A stretch of 64,000 nt of DNA from Microcyclospora pomicola (lineage: Eukaryota; Ascomycota; Dothideomycetes; Capnodiales), in assembly GCA_002786065.1 (NCBI GenBank), contig NHNY01000008.1, forward strand, positions 124,001-188,000. The letters run 5' to 3'. Within the stretch, counting starts at the first letter, position 1; every line of letters starts with the position of its first letter. This document shows, piece after piece, positions 19,882-30,217 of the stretch. The notes beneath the pieces were generated by a model. That model worked only from the letters and a program-made list of their open reading frames with translations, did not search any database and was not told the origin of the DNA. The position numbers were made by a program, and so were the translations under genes.

Positions 19882-22539
19882 ATGTACGACCTGAACGGTA
19901 GAACTCACTTCTTGCACCACACATCGCTCGGCACTGTCAGCACCGTTCCTATTTCTGCCTCGCTATGCCCGCCGCAGCAGCGACCGAACGACGCGCCTAC
20001 GACCCCGATATGGTCTCCCCGGCCGTCGAGCACGCCCTCTGGTTCACCGTCCATTCGAACGGACCACGCGATGGTCCCTCAATGGGTGACCTACAGCAAT
20101 GATCTTTCGTCGCCGATATCCGCCACCCAGCCCCGTCGCGCTGCTCATCATGCTTCCAAGGAAGTACCCACTTTGACGAGTCAAGGGAACTACCACTATC
20201 CACCCCCGAACAACTTGCAACACCCCTGGCACTACATCGCACCGCAGTCCCCCGTAGTGCCTCGACCGACACTTCCCTCGCCTGCACCGAGCGACGAAAG
20301 CGCTTCTCTCCCAAAGCGTACAACTTCCAGATCTGGGGCAATGCGACAATTACCCGTGTCAGGCGCATCGAACGCTGGAACTCCGGTCCAGTCCCACATT
20401 ACGCCTAGAGCATGGATACAGCCAGCGCAATCGCAGTCCTCGGCGACGCCATATCAACAGGCAGCACCGCAATACACGACACGATTGAACAGCGCACTCC
20501 TATTGCAGTCGCTTGATGAAGTTGCATCTCGACTCCAACCACAGCCCAACAAGAGACCTGGATATCCTACTGGTATCGGTCGAATCACGTTGCTGAGGCA
20601 AGCCGTCGAGCACGACGACATGTTCTACATTACGCTCAGCCAGTTGGTCTGCCTAAGATCTGCAAAGCCCAAAGCTTTGCCTGTCCCTTTTCTAAGAATA
20701 CCTCAGTCATGCTTCGATGTGCTTGACCAGTTGCTCTCGTCGAACAACGATCTAGACCCTCCACTGTTGAACTGGCTTGCCAACTTCCCCCGTCCGGTGG
20801 AGTGGTTGCACTCCGATCCTAACAACCTTGAACTGAGGATGCTTTTTGAGTCGTCGACCAATGCAGTCTGTATATTTCTGGCCTTCCTCGAATCTAAGTG
20901 GGAGGATTTGAGGAACAAGTGCAAGACTCGGCGTTCACCACCTTTAATTCAAGAGATGAAAGAACAACTATTGCTCTACAGTCCCTGTCTCCGGAGAGTC
21001 ATGTACCGGGCCATTAGTCGAGAATTACTACATGGTTATGATGGCGCAGATCGGGGTTTGGCATGTCTAGAAGAGATGCATCGCGCGGACTGTTGGATGG
21101 AGATGAAGAGAATCGTACGGGATGAGACACTTCTCAATGAAGCTCATGCTGCCATCAAACTTCTGCTTACACGGTTTCGAATGCACGAGGCCCGCCGTGT
21201 GAACCAGCCCAACTTGCCTGAATTCTGCATTCCAACTCAGGTGATGAATATGTTCCAGCATTCGGGCAGGATGAGCGTGGGTCATCCCGCCACTGCGAAC
21301 AGTGGACCACATATTCGACAATCACAAGGCAGCTTTACTGTTCACACTCAACCGCGGCAGCTGACACATACACAGCGTATTCCGGGTCAAAAGGACGTTC
21401 GGTTCGTCTTCCCACGACAGGGCGATGCTCCACCTCCTATTCCAACCGAACCTCAGACTGCTCGGATTGGTCTGCATCAGTCGCACTTGCAAAGTCCTGA
21501 GCCAGAGTCTTGTGAGTTGATTGGCAGATTCGGCAAATTGTTTCGTCAGGTCAGCGGCTTCGGCTTCTGGCCTCCCTGGAGACTGGATCCTGATGTCATA
21601 AAGCAAGATATCGTCTTTACGGTCTCAGCCGAGGATCTCGCAAGGACTTCTGAGATCGTGAAGTCGGACGCTCCAATAGTGATACCACGGCGCACGACCA
21701 ACCCTCACTCTCTCACGTGGCGTCTGCGGTGCAGTAAAACTACAGTCTCACGGCCTGTACCGGAGGAATCTGACTGGCTAGAGGGTGACAATGTCTGGCC
21801 AGAGGATACATACTTCTTCATTGGGAAAGGCATGCAGCTCCTGGAACCTCGCAAGAAACTGCATCACGGTCGGTGCCTGCCTATCGACCTTACCTCCTAC
21901 ATCCAGCTCGGGCAGAACACACTTACTGTGGCCATCAACCGTAACAGTACAAACTCGTCAAGACCGTACGAATACGCTCTGGCTGTAGAAAAGGTTGAGG
22001 TCCTCTCGCACCAGTACCTTCTCGACCACATCCCTGAAGTTGGTCACGACCTCGCTCTCACCAACATCACAAACTCCATCCAAACGAGTCCTTGTGTTAG
22101 CAACGATGATGACGACGTCATAATCATGTCTACTTCTGTGACTCTCAACGTGCGCAATCCTCACACGCTTGTCCTCTTCGACATTCCTGTGCGCAGCTCT
22201 CGCTGTAAACACTTCGAATGTTTCGATCTTCCCACCTACCTTCTGTCTGCCAAACGCGACAATCCCGCCTGGCCGTGCAAACCCGATACATGGCGTTGTC
22301 CAATTTGTCGCTGTGACGCCAGGCCCTCTCTTCTACAGAAAGACGGCTTCTTCGCACAAGTCCGGAAGGAACTGGAAGCTCGGGCTGAAACAGACGTCGA
22401 CGCTATCATCGTCGAGGCCAACGGCACCTGGCGAGTCAAGCAGCGTGCGCAGATGACGGGTGTTCGCAGTGCGAGTCTGGAGCGTGAGGAAGCGGAACGA
22501 GATAAACGGAAGGAGCGGGTGGTGATTGAGATCGATTGA
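19882..22539 (+). CDS. SP-RING (MIZ zinc finger) protein, putative SUMO ligase
   Basis: Single exon, 885 residues from the ATG at 19882; the frame extends upstream only from a GTG. The first 250 residues are Pro/Ser/Gln-rich and disordered. A conserved helical middle follows, then a PINIT-like beta region (DTYFFIGKGMQLLEPRKK, LTSYIQLGQNTLTVAINRN). The SP-RING comes at about 768-825 (SRCKHFECFDLPTYL, then WRCPICRCDARPSLLQKDGF) with the expected Cys-His-Cys-Cys-Cys ligands. SP-RING domains recruit SUMO-charged Ubc9, so a nuclear SUMO E3 role is likely. There is no visible N-terminal SAP domain, unlike Siz1/PIAS, and the layout is closer to Zimp/ZMIZ-type proteins. The tail (EEAERDKRKERVV) is charged. 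Confidence 0.87.
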   Translation: MYDLNGRTHFLHHTSLGTVSTVPISASLCPPQQRPNDAPTTPIWSPRPSSTPSGSPSIRTDHAMVPQWVTYSNDLSSPISATQPRRAAHHASKEVPTLTSQGNYHYPPPNNLQHPWHYIAPQSPVVPRPTLPSPAPSDESASLPKRTTSRSGAMRQLPVSGASNAGTPVQSHITPRAWIQPAQSQSSATPYQQAAPQYTTRLNSALLLQSLDEVASRLQPQPNKRPGYPTGIGRITLLRQAVEHDDMFYITLSQLVCLRSAKPKALPVPFLRIPQSCFDVLDQLLSSNNDLDPPLLNWLANFPRPVEWLHSDPNNLELRMLFESSTNAVCIFLAFLESKWEDLRNKCKTRRSPPLIQEMKEQLLLYSPCLRRVMYRAISRELLHGYDGADRGLACLEEMHRADCWMEMKRIVRDETLLNEAHAAIKLLLTRFRMHEARRVNQPNLPEFCIPTQVMNMFQHSGRMSVGHPATANSGPHIRQSQGSFTVHTQPRQLTHTQRIPGQKDVRFVFPRQGDAPPPIPTEPQTARIGLHQSHLQSPEPESCELIGRFGKLFRQVSGFGFWPPWRLDPDVIKQDIVFTVSAEDLARTSEIVKSDAPIVIPRRTTNPHSLTWRLRCSKTTVSRPVPEESDWLEGDNVWPEDTYFFIGKGMQLLEPRKKLHHGRCLPIDLTSYIQLGQNTLTVAINRNSTNSSRPYEYALAVEKVEVLSHQYLLDHIPEVGHDLALTNITNSIQTSPCVSNDDDDVIIMSTSVTLNVRNPHTLVLFDIPVRSSRCKHFECFDLPTYLLSAKRDNPAWPCKPDTWRCPICRCDARPSLLQKDGFFAQVRKELEARAETDVDAIIVEANGTWRVKQRAQMTGVRSASLEREEAERDKRKERVVIEID

Positions 22540-23236
22540 TGATGAAATGACCTTGAAACGAAACTTTGATGACTTGTTGATACCCCGAGCATAGGCGTTT
22601 CTGGGGGCAAATTGGGGCATTTTGGGGAGTCTGCGAGTAAGAGGGAGAAGATCCTCTCGAAACTGAGCTTTGTTTCCAGCATGAGCGTTCCTCCTTCCTG
22701 TTGCTTATTGCTTCTTTTAGCGAAAGCTAAACTACCTCACCTTTTCGAAGGAATGATATTCGAGGTGGATGGAATGCCTCTCTCTACCTTTCACTTGCGT
22801 GTGGACCCTGAAGCGGAAGATTTGTTTTTTGCGCTTCGCTCCTGATCGATCCATCCCTCTCATGCCGCCTTGTTGTCCGCATAGAAAATCCCTTCCTGTC
22901 AGCTTCCTTATTGCCACGAGAGGCCTAGATTTCGTAGCTGGCATGCTGGCGGCTGAGGTCGGTGTCGTGACTGGATAGGAGACTTCCATACATGTATGAT
23001 GCGATTGGTAGCGGAGAACGGGACCTCTTCCAGATCTGAGGAGAAGATGGGAACAGACATTGGACATGATGCTTTCGTCCGTGCCAGATCGATACACATC
23101 TGCATTGGTGACTGCTATGGAGCAGAGGACAGAAAGGGGTATCATTGAGTGAATGTCTATATGTAGCTTACGAAACAAGGAAACGCCAATGAGATGCGGT
23201 CAGGAACAGATTTCCTGCTAGCAAGATGAAGCAGGA
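22540..23236. other. Convergent 3' region
   Basis: About 700 bp between the ends of the SP-RING and TRK genes. A 148-codon minus frame (22732-23178) has no recognisable domain, and I treat it as chance. Confidence 0.4.
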
Positions 23237-25492
23237 TCACACCTCCCCGCCTGAACGTGCACGACTACCCGTCCGACTGCGGGCGAGACGAATGCGGCCA
23301 TCGTCTTCTTCCGCCTGCCCCGTGGCGTCGCCAGGTAACAAGACGGCCTTATCGATCGCGACGGGGAGGCCGCGATGGCGGCCGCGCAGCATGACGGCAC
23401 ACAGGATCAGCTTGCTGAGGGCGTGCCAGCTGCCGCAGAAGCTGTAAGCGGCCGAGGGCAGGCCGACGGAGATGCCAACGCACCCGTATGCGGAGACGAT
23501 CTCGAAGAGGAAATTGAACGCGCTGAAGACGGTGGGGTTGTCCTCGAACTGCGACGATTCGATGATCAGGATGAGGAAGAGTGCCAGCACGATCGTCCAT
23601 GCGTCATGGGCGAGTTGGGCACGGAGCTGCTGGCGGACGAAATGGGAGTTAGAGGCGTCGGTTGGGGGAGAGCGAGAGAAGTGATCGCGAATGGTGCGAG
23701 CGCGGTGGAAGATGCCGCGAGAGTTCTGTGACGCTGCCGAAGCACCGGCATGGCCTGGAGTGTTGTTGGTCTGGGTATCAATTTCAGTAGGTTCGTCCTC
23801 GGAGTAAATACCCAGCGATCGCTCCTCGTACACATTGGAGTTGCGCATTGTGATCACGACGGGATAGACGCTGATGTACATCATGACGACGTAGAGGACC
23901 TGTAGGCTGATGCGTAGTGTCGGTATGCTGACCACATAAAATCCGCCACTCCTGACTGCGAGAGCTTGGAAGAGGCCATCGATGACTCGAGCACCGGTAG
24001 GGAGTGTTTCGGTCAGCTTCTTGTTTCCGATGTTCAGGATTTCGAAGGCCGCCCAGTCGGTGCCGTTCAAAGCTACGACGGTGAGAAGCAGCCACCATGT
24101 GTGTTGTGCCGGGAACAGATTTGTGTAGCAACGTCGTGGATGATCAAGCAGGAATCGCAACGTCTGTGCACGTTCTTTCCACTCCTCTCCTTTCATGACA
24201 CTCAATATCTTCCACAGACTCCAAACAATCAAGCGCAAGAAAATTGGATAGCAAGTATTACCCGCCAGAATGAGGATGCCCATGGTCAGCAAAAGATAAT
24301 ATCCTGTCTGAAAAGCTGTCATATTGGCGTCCAGTAGACTCATTCCCGAGTTGTTGAAAGCTGAGACCGCGTTGAATGCACCAACCCACCACGGGTTCAG
24401 ACCGTTGACTTTGGCAGCCTCTGGGCGCTGACTTGCAACCCATGCCGCGCATCCCAAACAGCCAAGCAATTGGAACATAACGAAGTACATCGGAACTAGC
24501 CAGGCGAGTAGAGACACGGCACGGTACTCGTATCCACCCAGCTTTTCACGCTCTCGGTCCGACAATCCGTGGAATTGACTGTTCCTGGATACCCAACCTC
24601 CGAAAGCATCGAAATATTTCGCAGCATCCTTATGTTCTGCGGACGAGCTGGGGACTATATCGGTCAATCCATCACCGGAAGAGGGCTCACTCCGCACGCG
24701 TGAGATGGTATGGAGACCGGAATCTGGTCGAGCCCCAACGCCTTGCATGCTTATGAAGCTACCCCGGTGGCGGTGCGACGAGGATGGATGCGAAGGCTCG
24801 AAACGAGTATCTTGACGAAATGTCAGATGATTGGTTTGGTCCGTGCTGATTGACCTGACGTCTGTCTCTGAGGCGAAGACCGCTTTTGCCGTTCCATGGT
24901 CTGCGCTTGTGCCGTTAGTGTTTGCCGAAGAAGATTCTGTGCTGGCATTGATTTCCTTCTCAGTGGTTACTCTGAGCTCGACATCTCGGCCATTGCGGTC
25001 TGTCTTTGGGTTCTCCTGAGACGAAGTGGTTCGGCCTGTCGATCTGTGAAGAGACCAACTGCGATTTCGTGACCCGTTTCTCGACTTCTTCCTTCGTTCC
25101 TCCCGCTCAACGACGACTATTTGGAATCTCTTCTCGAATGCCTGCTTGCGGACGTGTACCACCACAGCGGAGACTAGAATGGCCGATCCCAGCATAATGA
25201 GAGCGAACAGCAAGAACTGTTGGAACGTGTTGATAGCACTCAAGTTGATGGTGTTCAGGCCAGCCAATGTCATTGCCGAGACACAGAAGAACAGCGAGTC
25301 CGTGAAAGTGATGCTTCGAGCAGGAGTTGACGCTCCCCAGAAGATGATGGCGGAGATTAGACATGTTGAAATGAAGTAGATATAATGAATGGTGATGAAG
25401 TTGAGAGGAGGAAGCTGGCGCCGGACGAGGCGAAACGGCTTCTTTGATAGTCCTTTGGGACTTGATAGTGATCGTGACCAACTAGCCGTCAT
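23237..25492 (-). CDS. TRK1: TRK-type potassium transporter
   Basis: Single exon, 751 residues from the ATG at 25492; the frame upstream begins only with TTG. It shows the four membrane-pore-membrane repeats of the TrkH/Trk1 family. The pore-loop regions are at about 68-84 (FCVSAMTLAGLNTINLS), 369-385 (FNAVSAFNNSGMSLLD), 504-519 (FQALAVRSGGFYVV) and 661-676 (FEIVSAYGCVGISVG), each with the selectivity Gly. A 250-residue hydrophilic loop separates repeats 1 and 2, as in yeast Trk1. The conserved end CAVMLRGRHRGLPVAIDKAV is present. It mediates high-affinity K+ uptake at the plasma membrane. The last exon part (about 23330-23500) is markedly GC-rich. No breaks are seen. Confidence 0.96.
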   Translation of the reverse strand: MTASWSRSLSSPKGLSKKPFRLVRRQLPPLNFITIHYIYFISTCLISAIIFWGASTPARSITFTDSLFFCVSAMTLAGLNTINLSAINTFQQFLLFALIMLGSAILVSAVVVHVRKQAFEKRFQIVVVEREERRKKSRNGSRNRSWSLHRSTGRTTSSQENPKTDRNGRDVELRVTTEKEINASTESSSANTNGTSADHGTAKAVFASETDVRSISTDQTNHLTFRQDTRFEPSHPSSSHRHRGSFISMQGVGARPDSGLHTISRVRSEPSSGDGLTDIVPSSSAEHKDAAKYFDAFGGWVSRNSQFHGLSDREREKLGGYEYRAVSLLAWLVPMYFVMFQLLGCLGCAAWVASQRPEAAKVNGLNPWWVGAFNAVSAFNNSGMSLLDANMTAFQTGYYLLLTMGILILAGNTCYPIFLRLIVWSLWKILSVMKGEEWKERAQTLRFLLDHPRRCYTNLFPAQHTWWLLLTVVALNGTDWAAFEILNIGNKKLTETLPTGARVIDGLFQALAVRSGGFYVVSIPTLRISLQVLYVVMMYISVYPVVITMRNSNVYEERSLGIYSEDEPTEIDTQTNNTPGHAGASAASQNSRGIFHRARTIRDHFSRSPPTDASNSHFVRQQLRAQLAHDAWTIVLALFLILIIESSQFEDNPTVFSAFNFLFEIVSAYGCVGISVGLPSAAYSFCGSWHALSKLILCAVMLRGRHRGLPVAIDKAVLLPGDATGQAEEDDGRIRLARSRTGSRARSGGEV

Positions 25493-26263
25493 GGTGGCAC
25501 AGATGATACGGCTGTAACGTCTCCGCAATTATGATAGTGAGTTGAATGGTCTCAGCATGCTTGGCGTTTTAGCTTTCTGATAGAGTACTTTATGAGGAGA
25601 TGTCGAGAAAGTGCCGCCCGTCATCGATGTTCGCGGTTCTGAGTTTTACATTCTGCATCCTGACGACCGCACAACATTCAGCTGTCGATCGTGAGAGGTC
25701 TGAGCCCTTGCGATGTAAGCCTGGGCCCAGAAGCCGGATGGTTGAACAAGATCAATGTATCTAAAGTGAAGACGGCTCTCCCCATGCGGTCCGCACAAAC
25801 CTAGCACAAGGCGAAGCTCATCCGCCGATTAGTGCGCGGGGCTGTGCTGTGGCGTTTGTGGCAACGTTACTATGGCTGGAGGTCTCTACGTCAGTCTGTG
25901 ATAGCGGGGCTTCGTCCAGCGCCAATGTTGTAAGAAGCGCCGCATATGTCGGCGGCGAGACGCCATATAACAATCTAGGCGGCAAGGCTCAGGTAGTATT
26001 GGCAGTCAGGCGATCGTATCTACCATCATGCTCATATGAGGTAGATTAATGCGCAGACGCGGCAGCAGATGACGCTCGCATGCATCCCCGCTGTGCCGCA
26101 TCTATCATCTCGCCAAGCAATCAAGCAACAAGCAAGTTCTAGATCAACTCCTTCTTATATATCTGCCTGCCACAGCTCTCCACACTTGCTTGCTAACTCC
26201 TTTTATCCAATCACCTCGTTGTCACCTTCTCATTCTCCTTCACCACCTTCTTCAAATCCAACG
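25493..26263. other. Divergent promoter of TRK1 and the spartin-like gene
   Basis: About 770 bp. A TATATAT element at 26155-26162 lies about 100 bp upstream of the ATG at 26264, followed by a CT/CA-rich leader. No gene is supported here. Confidence 0.5.
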
Positions 26264-27778
26264 ATGGCGGGACACCACGATCCCAAACTGCTGTACGCGA
26301 TCCATAACATCAGAGCCTACCACATCCAAGATGGCGAAGAACAGCCGCTCACGCCATCTGGACCACAAACCCTGTCTCTCCTCATGGTCCCTACCAGCTC
26401 CCCATTCGCGGACCTAAGCACTACCGTCCCTCAGAACGAAATGCCCGATGAGGACTTCTATCTCCATCTCAATCTGCCCCCTGAGCTCGATCTGCCGCTA
26501 CCTGCCACCACGCAGATCTACCATCAACCTCCCACTTCCTACCTTATCCCCCGTTGGGATATGGGCCCGGACTCGGGCGCATTCACGCGCATTGAGTTTC
26601 CTCGGATTGGCTACGGGGTCACCCAAGAGGATGTGGATACCTTCGAAACGATCCTGGCACAATGTACTGCCTTCCTAGAACGCGCTCAACCCCCGATCCC
26701 AGCTAGTGGCCACCAGAAGAGCACGTACGAGCCCGCAGACTACGGTGTGTATGGTCAAGGGGACAAGAAAGGTGGTCAAATCGTGCTTATCGATGAGGAT
26801 GATGGTTCCGTGGTGGGAGAGTTGGGCGATGATGCGAAGATCATTGAAGACGCTCAGCTCCGAGCAGGAACCAAAGATCCCGTTGAGATCCAAGTCAGCC
26901 AAGATGGTAGACGCATCGACGTTCGGCCCATCTCTGAAGACTACCTGAAGCTGGCCAAGCACCCGGCATATAAAGACAGCAACCTTGTACAACGGGCCGC
27001 TACTGCTTCACGACTCATCGTGACGGGCTCCTCATATCTTGGAGATATGATGTCGTCGGGAGCTGAGAGCTTTACGCAAAAGACCAAGCCTGTCGCAAAG
27101 CCTCTGGAATTCACTGACGCTACGCACGCGCGGATCCGTAAGATTAACACCTTCACGCAAGGCGCTGCCACCCTGTCCAGCAAGACGATTGGCCAAGCGG
27201 CAAACATCGTCCAGAACTTTGCAGCGGGTATGTCAGGGCATAGGAAGAACCGAGCAGCCAAGGGCTTTGACGAGAAGGGCAACCCACTGCCCGAAGAGCA
27301 ATACAAACCTGGATTGCTGAACAAAAGTATGATTGCTTTCTCCACCATTGGCGACGGTATTGCGTACTCGGGCAAGCAGCTTCTCACCTCGTCCGGCGCG
27401 GCAGCCTCAGCGGTGGTCGGACACAGGTATGGTGAGCAGGCTGGCAGTCTGGCGGCCGAGCTCGCCGGAGGTGTCAAGAACGTGGGCCTCGTCTACATCG
27501 ACGTCACTGGTGTCTCACGACGAGCTGTGATCAAAAGTGTGGCCAAAGGCATGGTCGTGGGCAAAGTCCGCGGTGGCGGCCAAGTGGTGGTCGGCGGGGG
27601 CGATGGCGGCGTCGTGCCTGACGAAGACATCAAGCGCGCCCAAAACTACACTGGAGATGAGAAAGGAAGCGCTGGGTCTTCGTATGGACCTACTGCTGGC
27701 GAGTACCAGCCGGTCGGCTTTGGCGACGCAGCACCGCCGAAGTACCAAGAGTTCGGACAGCCGGGCCAGAAGAAGTAG
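26264..27778 (+). CDS. Spartin-like protein with senescence domain
   Basis: Single exon, 504 residues from the ATG at 26264 (context CAACGATGGC). The upstream in-frame extension is low-complexity leader sequence. The N-terminal half is a beta-rich domain (LLYAIHNIRAYHI, DFYLHLNLPPELDLPLP). The C-terminal half is the senescence/spartin domain, about 240-450 (SRLIVTGSSYLGDMM, ARIRKINTFTQGAATLS, AGSLAAELAGGVKNVGLVYI). Spartin and plant ERD7-type proteins bind lipid droplets and transfer lipids, so a lipid-droplet or membrane-contact role is likely. The human spartin MIT domain is absent. The extreme C-terminus carries PPKYQEFG, a PPxY motif. The Gly-rich region (VGGGDGGVV) precedes it. Confidence 0.87.
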   Translation: MAGHHDPKLLYAIHNIRAYHIQDGEEQPLTPSGPQTLSLLMVPTSSPFADLSTTVPQNEMPDEDFYLHLNLPPELDLPLPATTQIYHQPPTSYLIPRWDMGPDSGAFTRIEFPRIGYGVTQEDVDTFETILAQCTAFLERAQPPIPASGHQKSTYEPADYGVYGQGDKKGGQIVLIDEDDGSVVGELGDDAKIIEDAQLRAGTKDPVEIQVSQDGRRIDVRPISEDYLKLAKHPAYKDSNLVQRAATASRLIVTGSSYLGDMMSSGAESFTQKTKPVAKPLEFTDATHARIRKINTFTQGAATLSSKTIGQAANIVQNFAAGMSGHRKNRAAKGFDEKGNPLPEEQYKPGLLNKSMIAFSTIGDGIAYSGKQLLTSSGAAASAVVGHRYGEQAGSLAAELAGGVKNVGLVYIDVTGVSRRAVIKSVAKGMVVGKVRGGGQVVVGGGDGGVVPDEDIKRAQNYTGDEKGSAGSSYGPTAGEYQPVGFGDAAPPKYQEFGQPGQKK

Positions 27779-29045
27779 GGTGTCTGGAAGGCATCAAGCG
27801 GTGGAAGGGCAATGAAAGCTACCTTATGGTGGGGCAATGACTTCTTAACGATTGTGATGTACCTGATACAGATACCTCGTAGATACGGACTATTATGCAC
27901 GTGGAATAACCTTCTCCATACGACACACTGCTCCAGACATTCAAAGCAAGCATTCACAGCAGATTCCTCCTCAAGAGAAGTTTCTCCCAATGCATGTCTT
28001 CATAAGCGCAACGCGTCGTGAAGTGCGACTTCGAGTTTGGAAATACCTTATGAAAGGTCCGTTTCCACCAGCCCGTATACTTGAGGCCCTACGCTCCCAT
28101 CAAATAAGCTGGCCTAGCATACCCCCACTGGCCCAAGAGATCCTTGACCACGTCAATCTATAGCAAGCTGCTACAGTCGGGTTTCTAGCTGGCAGAGAGC
28201 TCGGCATTGTCTAGCATAGAGGAAGACGGTTCGCAGTGATAGGACAGGAAGGGTTTGGATCAGATAATGTTCTTCATTGCTTCTGCAGGCATGACCTCAG
28301 TATTAAAGACTACACTATGCTCTGATCAGGTCCTTCTAGTATCGTGAACGGTGCGATAATGCTCAGATCCAACTGGAGTGCTGCCGGGCACGACACGTGA
28401 GCTATGTCACGGGATTGCGACACCACGTGACGGGCGTTGACATGGCATCGATATCGATCTCAGCCCCGATCCAATTATCACATCCATGTCTCATCTGTGA
28501 GATGACCGGCTACTCATATTGTGATGGCATATCATCTCTCTGCGCCAGCATCCCGCTCGACAACGTCCCACCAAGACAGCACATGGATTTGCCATGGCGC
28601 GGCATAGTGACAGTACGGGCCAGAGCTGGGATGTCACACGGATCTGCAGGTACGGCAGACGACCGATCATATTAAGAACCCAGGTATTTCACGCACGCAA
28701 GCTCTATCTGCTGCAGTCTCTTTTCCCACACTCTATTCTATTGCATCGACATTGCAGCGTTTCATTTCTATTCGTTCACCGCCTGCTTGCTCTTCGGGCT
28801 ACATTCGCCGGAACGATTCCTTCCTGCTCTTTTGCCTGCAGGATCCCTCAGCAATCGCGGTCCAGCCGTGTATGCAGATCCCCGTCCGGTCTTATCCCCG
28901 CCGCATGCACTGAATGCGGACGTGAAACGGATCGATTTGGGATACATAATTACGTTAAGAGACAGACACCATTCTCTCATCCATTGATCAAAAGCACCAG
29001 AGCATACAGCCTAGACGAGTTCGATCATAGACAGACTTCAGCATA
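27779..29045. other. Intergenic, no supported gene
   Basis: About 1.27 kb. A CACGTGAC element occurs near 28424 and a second CACGTG near 28393, which may be sites for bHLH factors. Open frames at 28397-28675 and 28594-29046 have no domain. The 28680-29045 part looks like a promoter and leader. Confidence 0.4.
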
Positions 29046-30113
29046 ATGGCGGCCCACCATTCCCACAGTCATAGCAGCGTTCTCTACCCAACGTCCAACT
29101 CTTCCTCCTCGGCCGCCGATAACGACTCTTCGACCGCTCACTCATCTACCTACCTTGACTACCGCTCCAGCATTGACACTACCCCGAGCCGTCCGATCTC
29201 CCATCATGCCTCCTCCTCGCATGCTTCCATTCGCTCGGCTTCACGGAGAGGCATCCCACTCCCCTCATACATGGCCAACTACCAGAACGGGAACGCCAAT
29301 GCAGCTGCTAAACCAAAGCCTATCACGATTCCGGCGCGAGTTCCTGTTCCGATGCCACCTCCAGTCGTCCGAAGAGGCACAGTACTCATAGCTGTTGCCG
29401 CCCAGCCATTAGGTTCTACGATGGTCTACTTGAACGTGTTACTTCGCCGGCATGCATACGTGGGTGTCGCCATTGTGGGAACCGCAGGACACGCAGAAAC
29501 GATGAAGCAGATGAAGATGGATGCATACGCGTTGACGGGAAGATTGAAGCAAGAGCTTAGCATCACAGTCCACATCCATTCCAGCTGGGAAGACGATGAG
29601 ATGAAGACTGCACTCCAGCAGATTGTGGATGCGGATGGTAATGAGAAGCTTGGAGCGGTCATTTGCACTCCAGAATATGATGGTCCGACAGTGGATCTTC
29701 TCAGTCTCGATCACAGTGACCTTGCGCGGTCCTGGCAACGGAGCGTTGGATTTGTCCACGCTGTGGCTAGATTGTGCATCCCCCGCTTATTGGCTGGTGG
29801 AGAAGGACCAGCGGGTGTGTTTGCGGTCTTGGCTTCTCCTGCGCATAGTCCCGCTGCGCTCGTGAACAAAGCGGCGACCAACACCTTGATTCGGCAACTG
29901 GACACGTCGTATGCATCCACACGAGCTCTCGCAATCGGACACGTGGAGCAGTTACTAGTACCAGAGCCGGAGCCGGAGCCAGTGGAGGAGCCGCCGATGG
30001 CTGTAGGGAACGGCACGGAAGATCCACATTCAGACGCAGCGTTCAAGCCTTCGGAGAGTCCGACCAAGTTATGGAACATGTGGGCCTTGCAGGACGAGCT
30101 TGGACGGGAGTGA
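29046..30113 (+). CDS. Rossmann-like (degenerate SDR) protein, unknown function
   Basis: Single exon, 355 residues. A Ser/His-rich disordered N-terminus of about 105 residues is followed by a nucleotide-binding-like alpha/beta domain. A beta strand runs into a modified turn (TVLIAVAAQPLGSTMVYLNV), then a second strand (YVGVAIVGTAGHAETMKQ), an acidic strand (LGAVICTPEYDG) and a helix with HSDLARSW. The order recalls short-chain dehydrogenases, but the TGxxxGxG turn and YxxxK catalytic pair are not intact, so enzymatic activity is doubtful. The tail has PEPEPEPVEEPP. It ends only 104 bp from the convergent ACR3 gene. Family assignment is tentative. Confidence 0.62.
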   Translation: MAAHHSHSHSSVLYPTSNSSSSAADNDSSTAHSSTYLDYRSSIDTTPSRPISHHASSSHASIRSASRRGIPLPSYMANYQNGNANAAAKPKPITIPARVPVPMPPPVVRRGTVLIAVAAQPLGSTMVYLNVLLRRHAYVGVAIVGTAGHAETMKQMKMDAYALTGRLKQELSITVHIHSSWEDDEMKTALQQIVDADGNEKLGAVICTPEYDGPTVDLLSLDHSDLARSWQRSVGFVHAVARLCIPRLLAGGEGPAGVFAVLASPAHSPAALVNKAATNTLIRQLDTSYASTRALAIGHVEQLLVPEPEPEPVEEPPMAVGNGTEDPHSDAAFKPSESPTKLWNMWALQDELGRE

Positions 30114-30217
30114 GGAGGATGTCATGATGGCACAAAAGGTGGAGTTACGATATTTGAGATGAACAACGCGGTTGATTAGCATTACTGATGGGAATTGTAT
30201 GCGTATTTTGCTTCGTT

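Noticed and set aside
22732-23178. 148-codon minus frame between SP-RING and TRK1 genes
   Set aside because: No domain, sits in convergent 3' regions, starts from a weak context.
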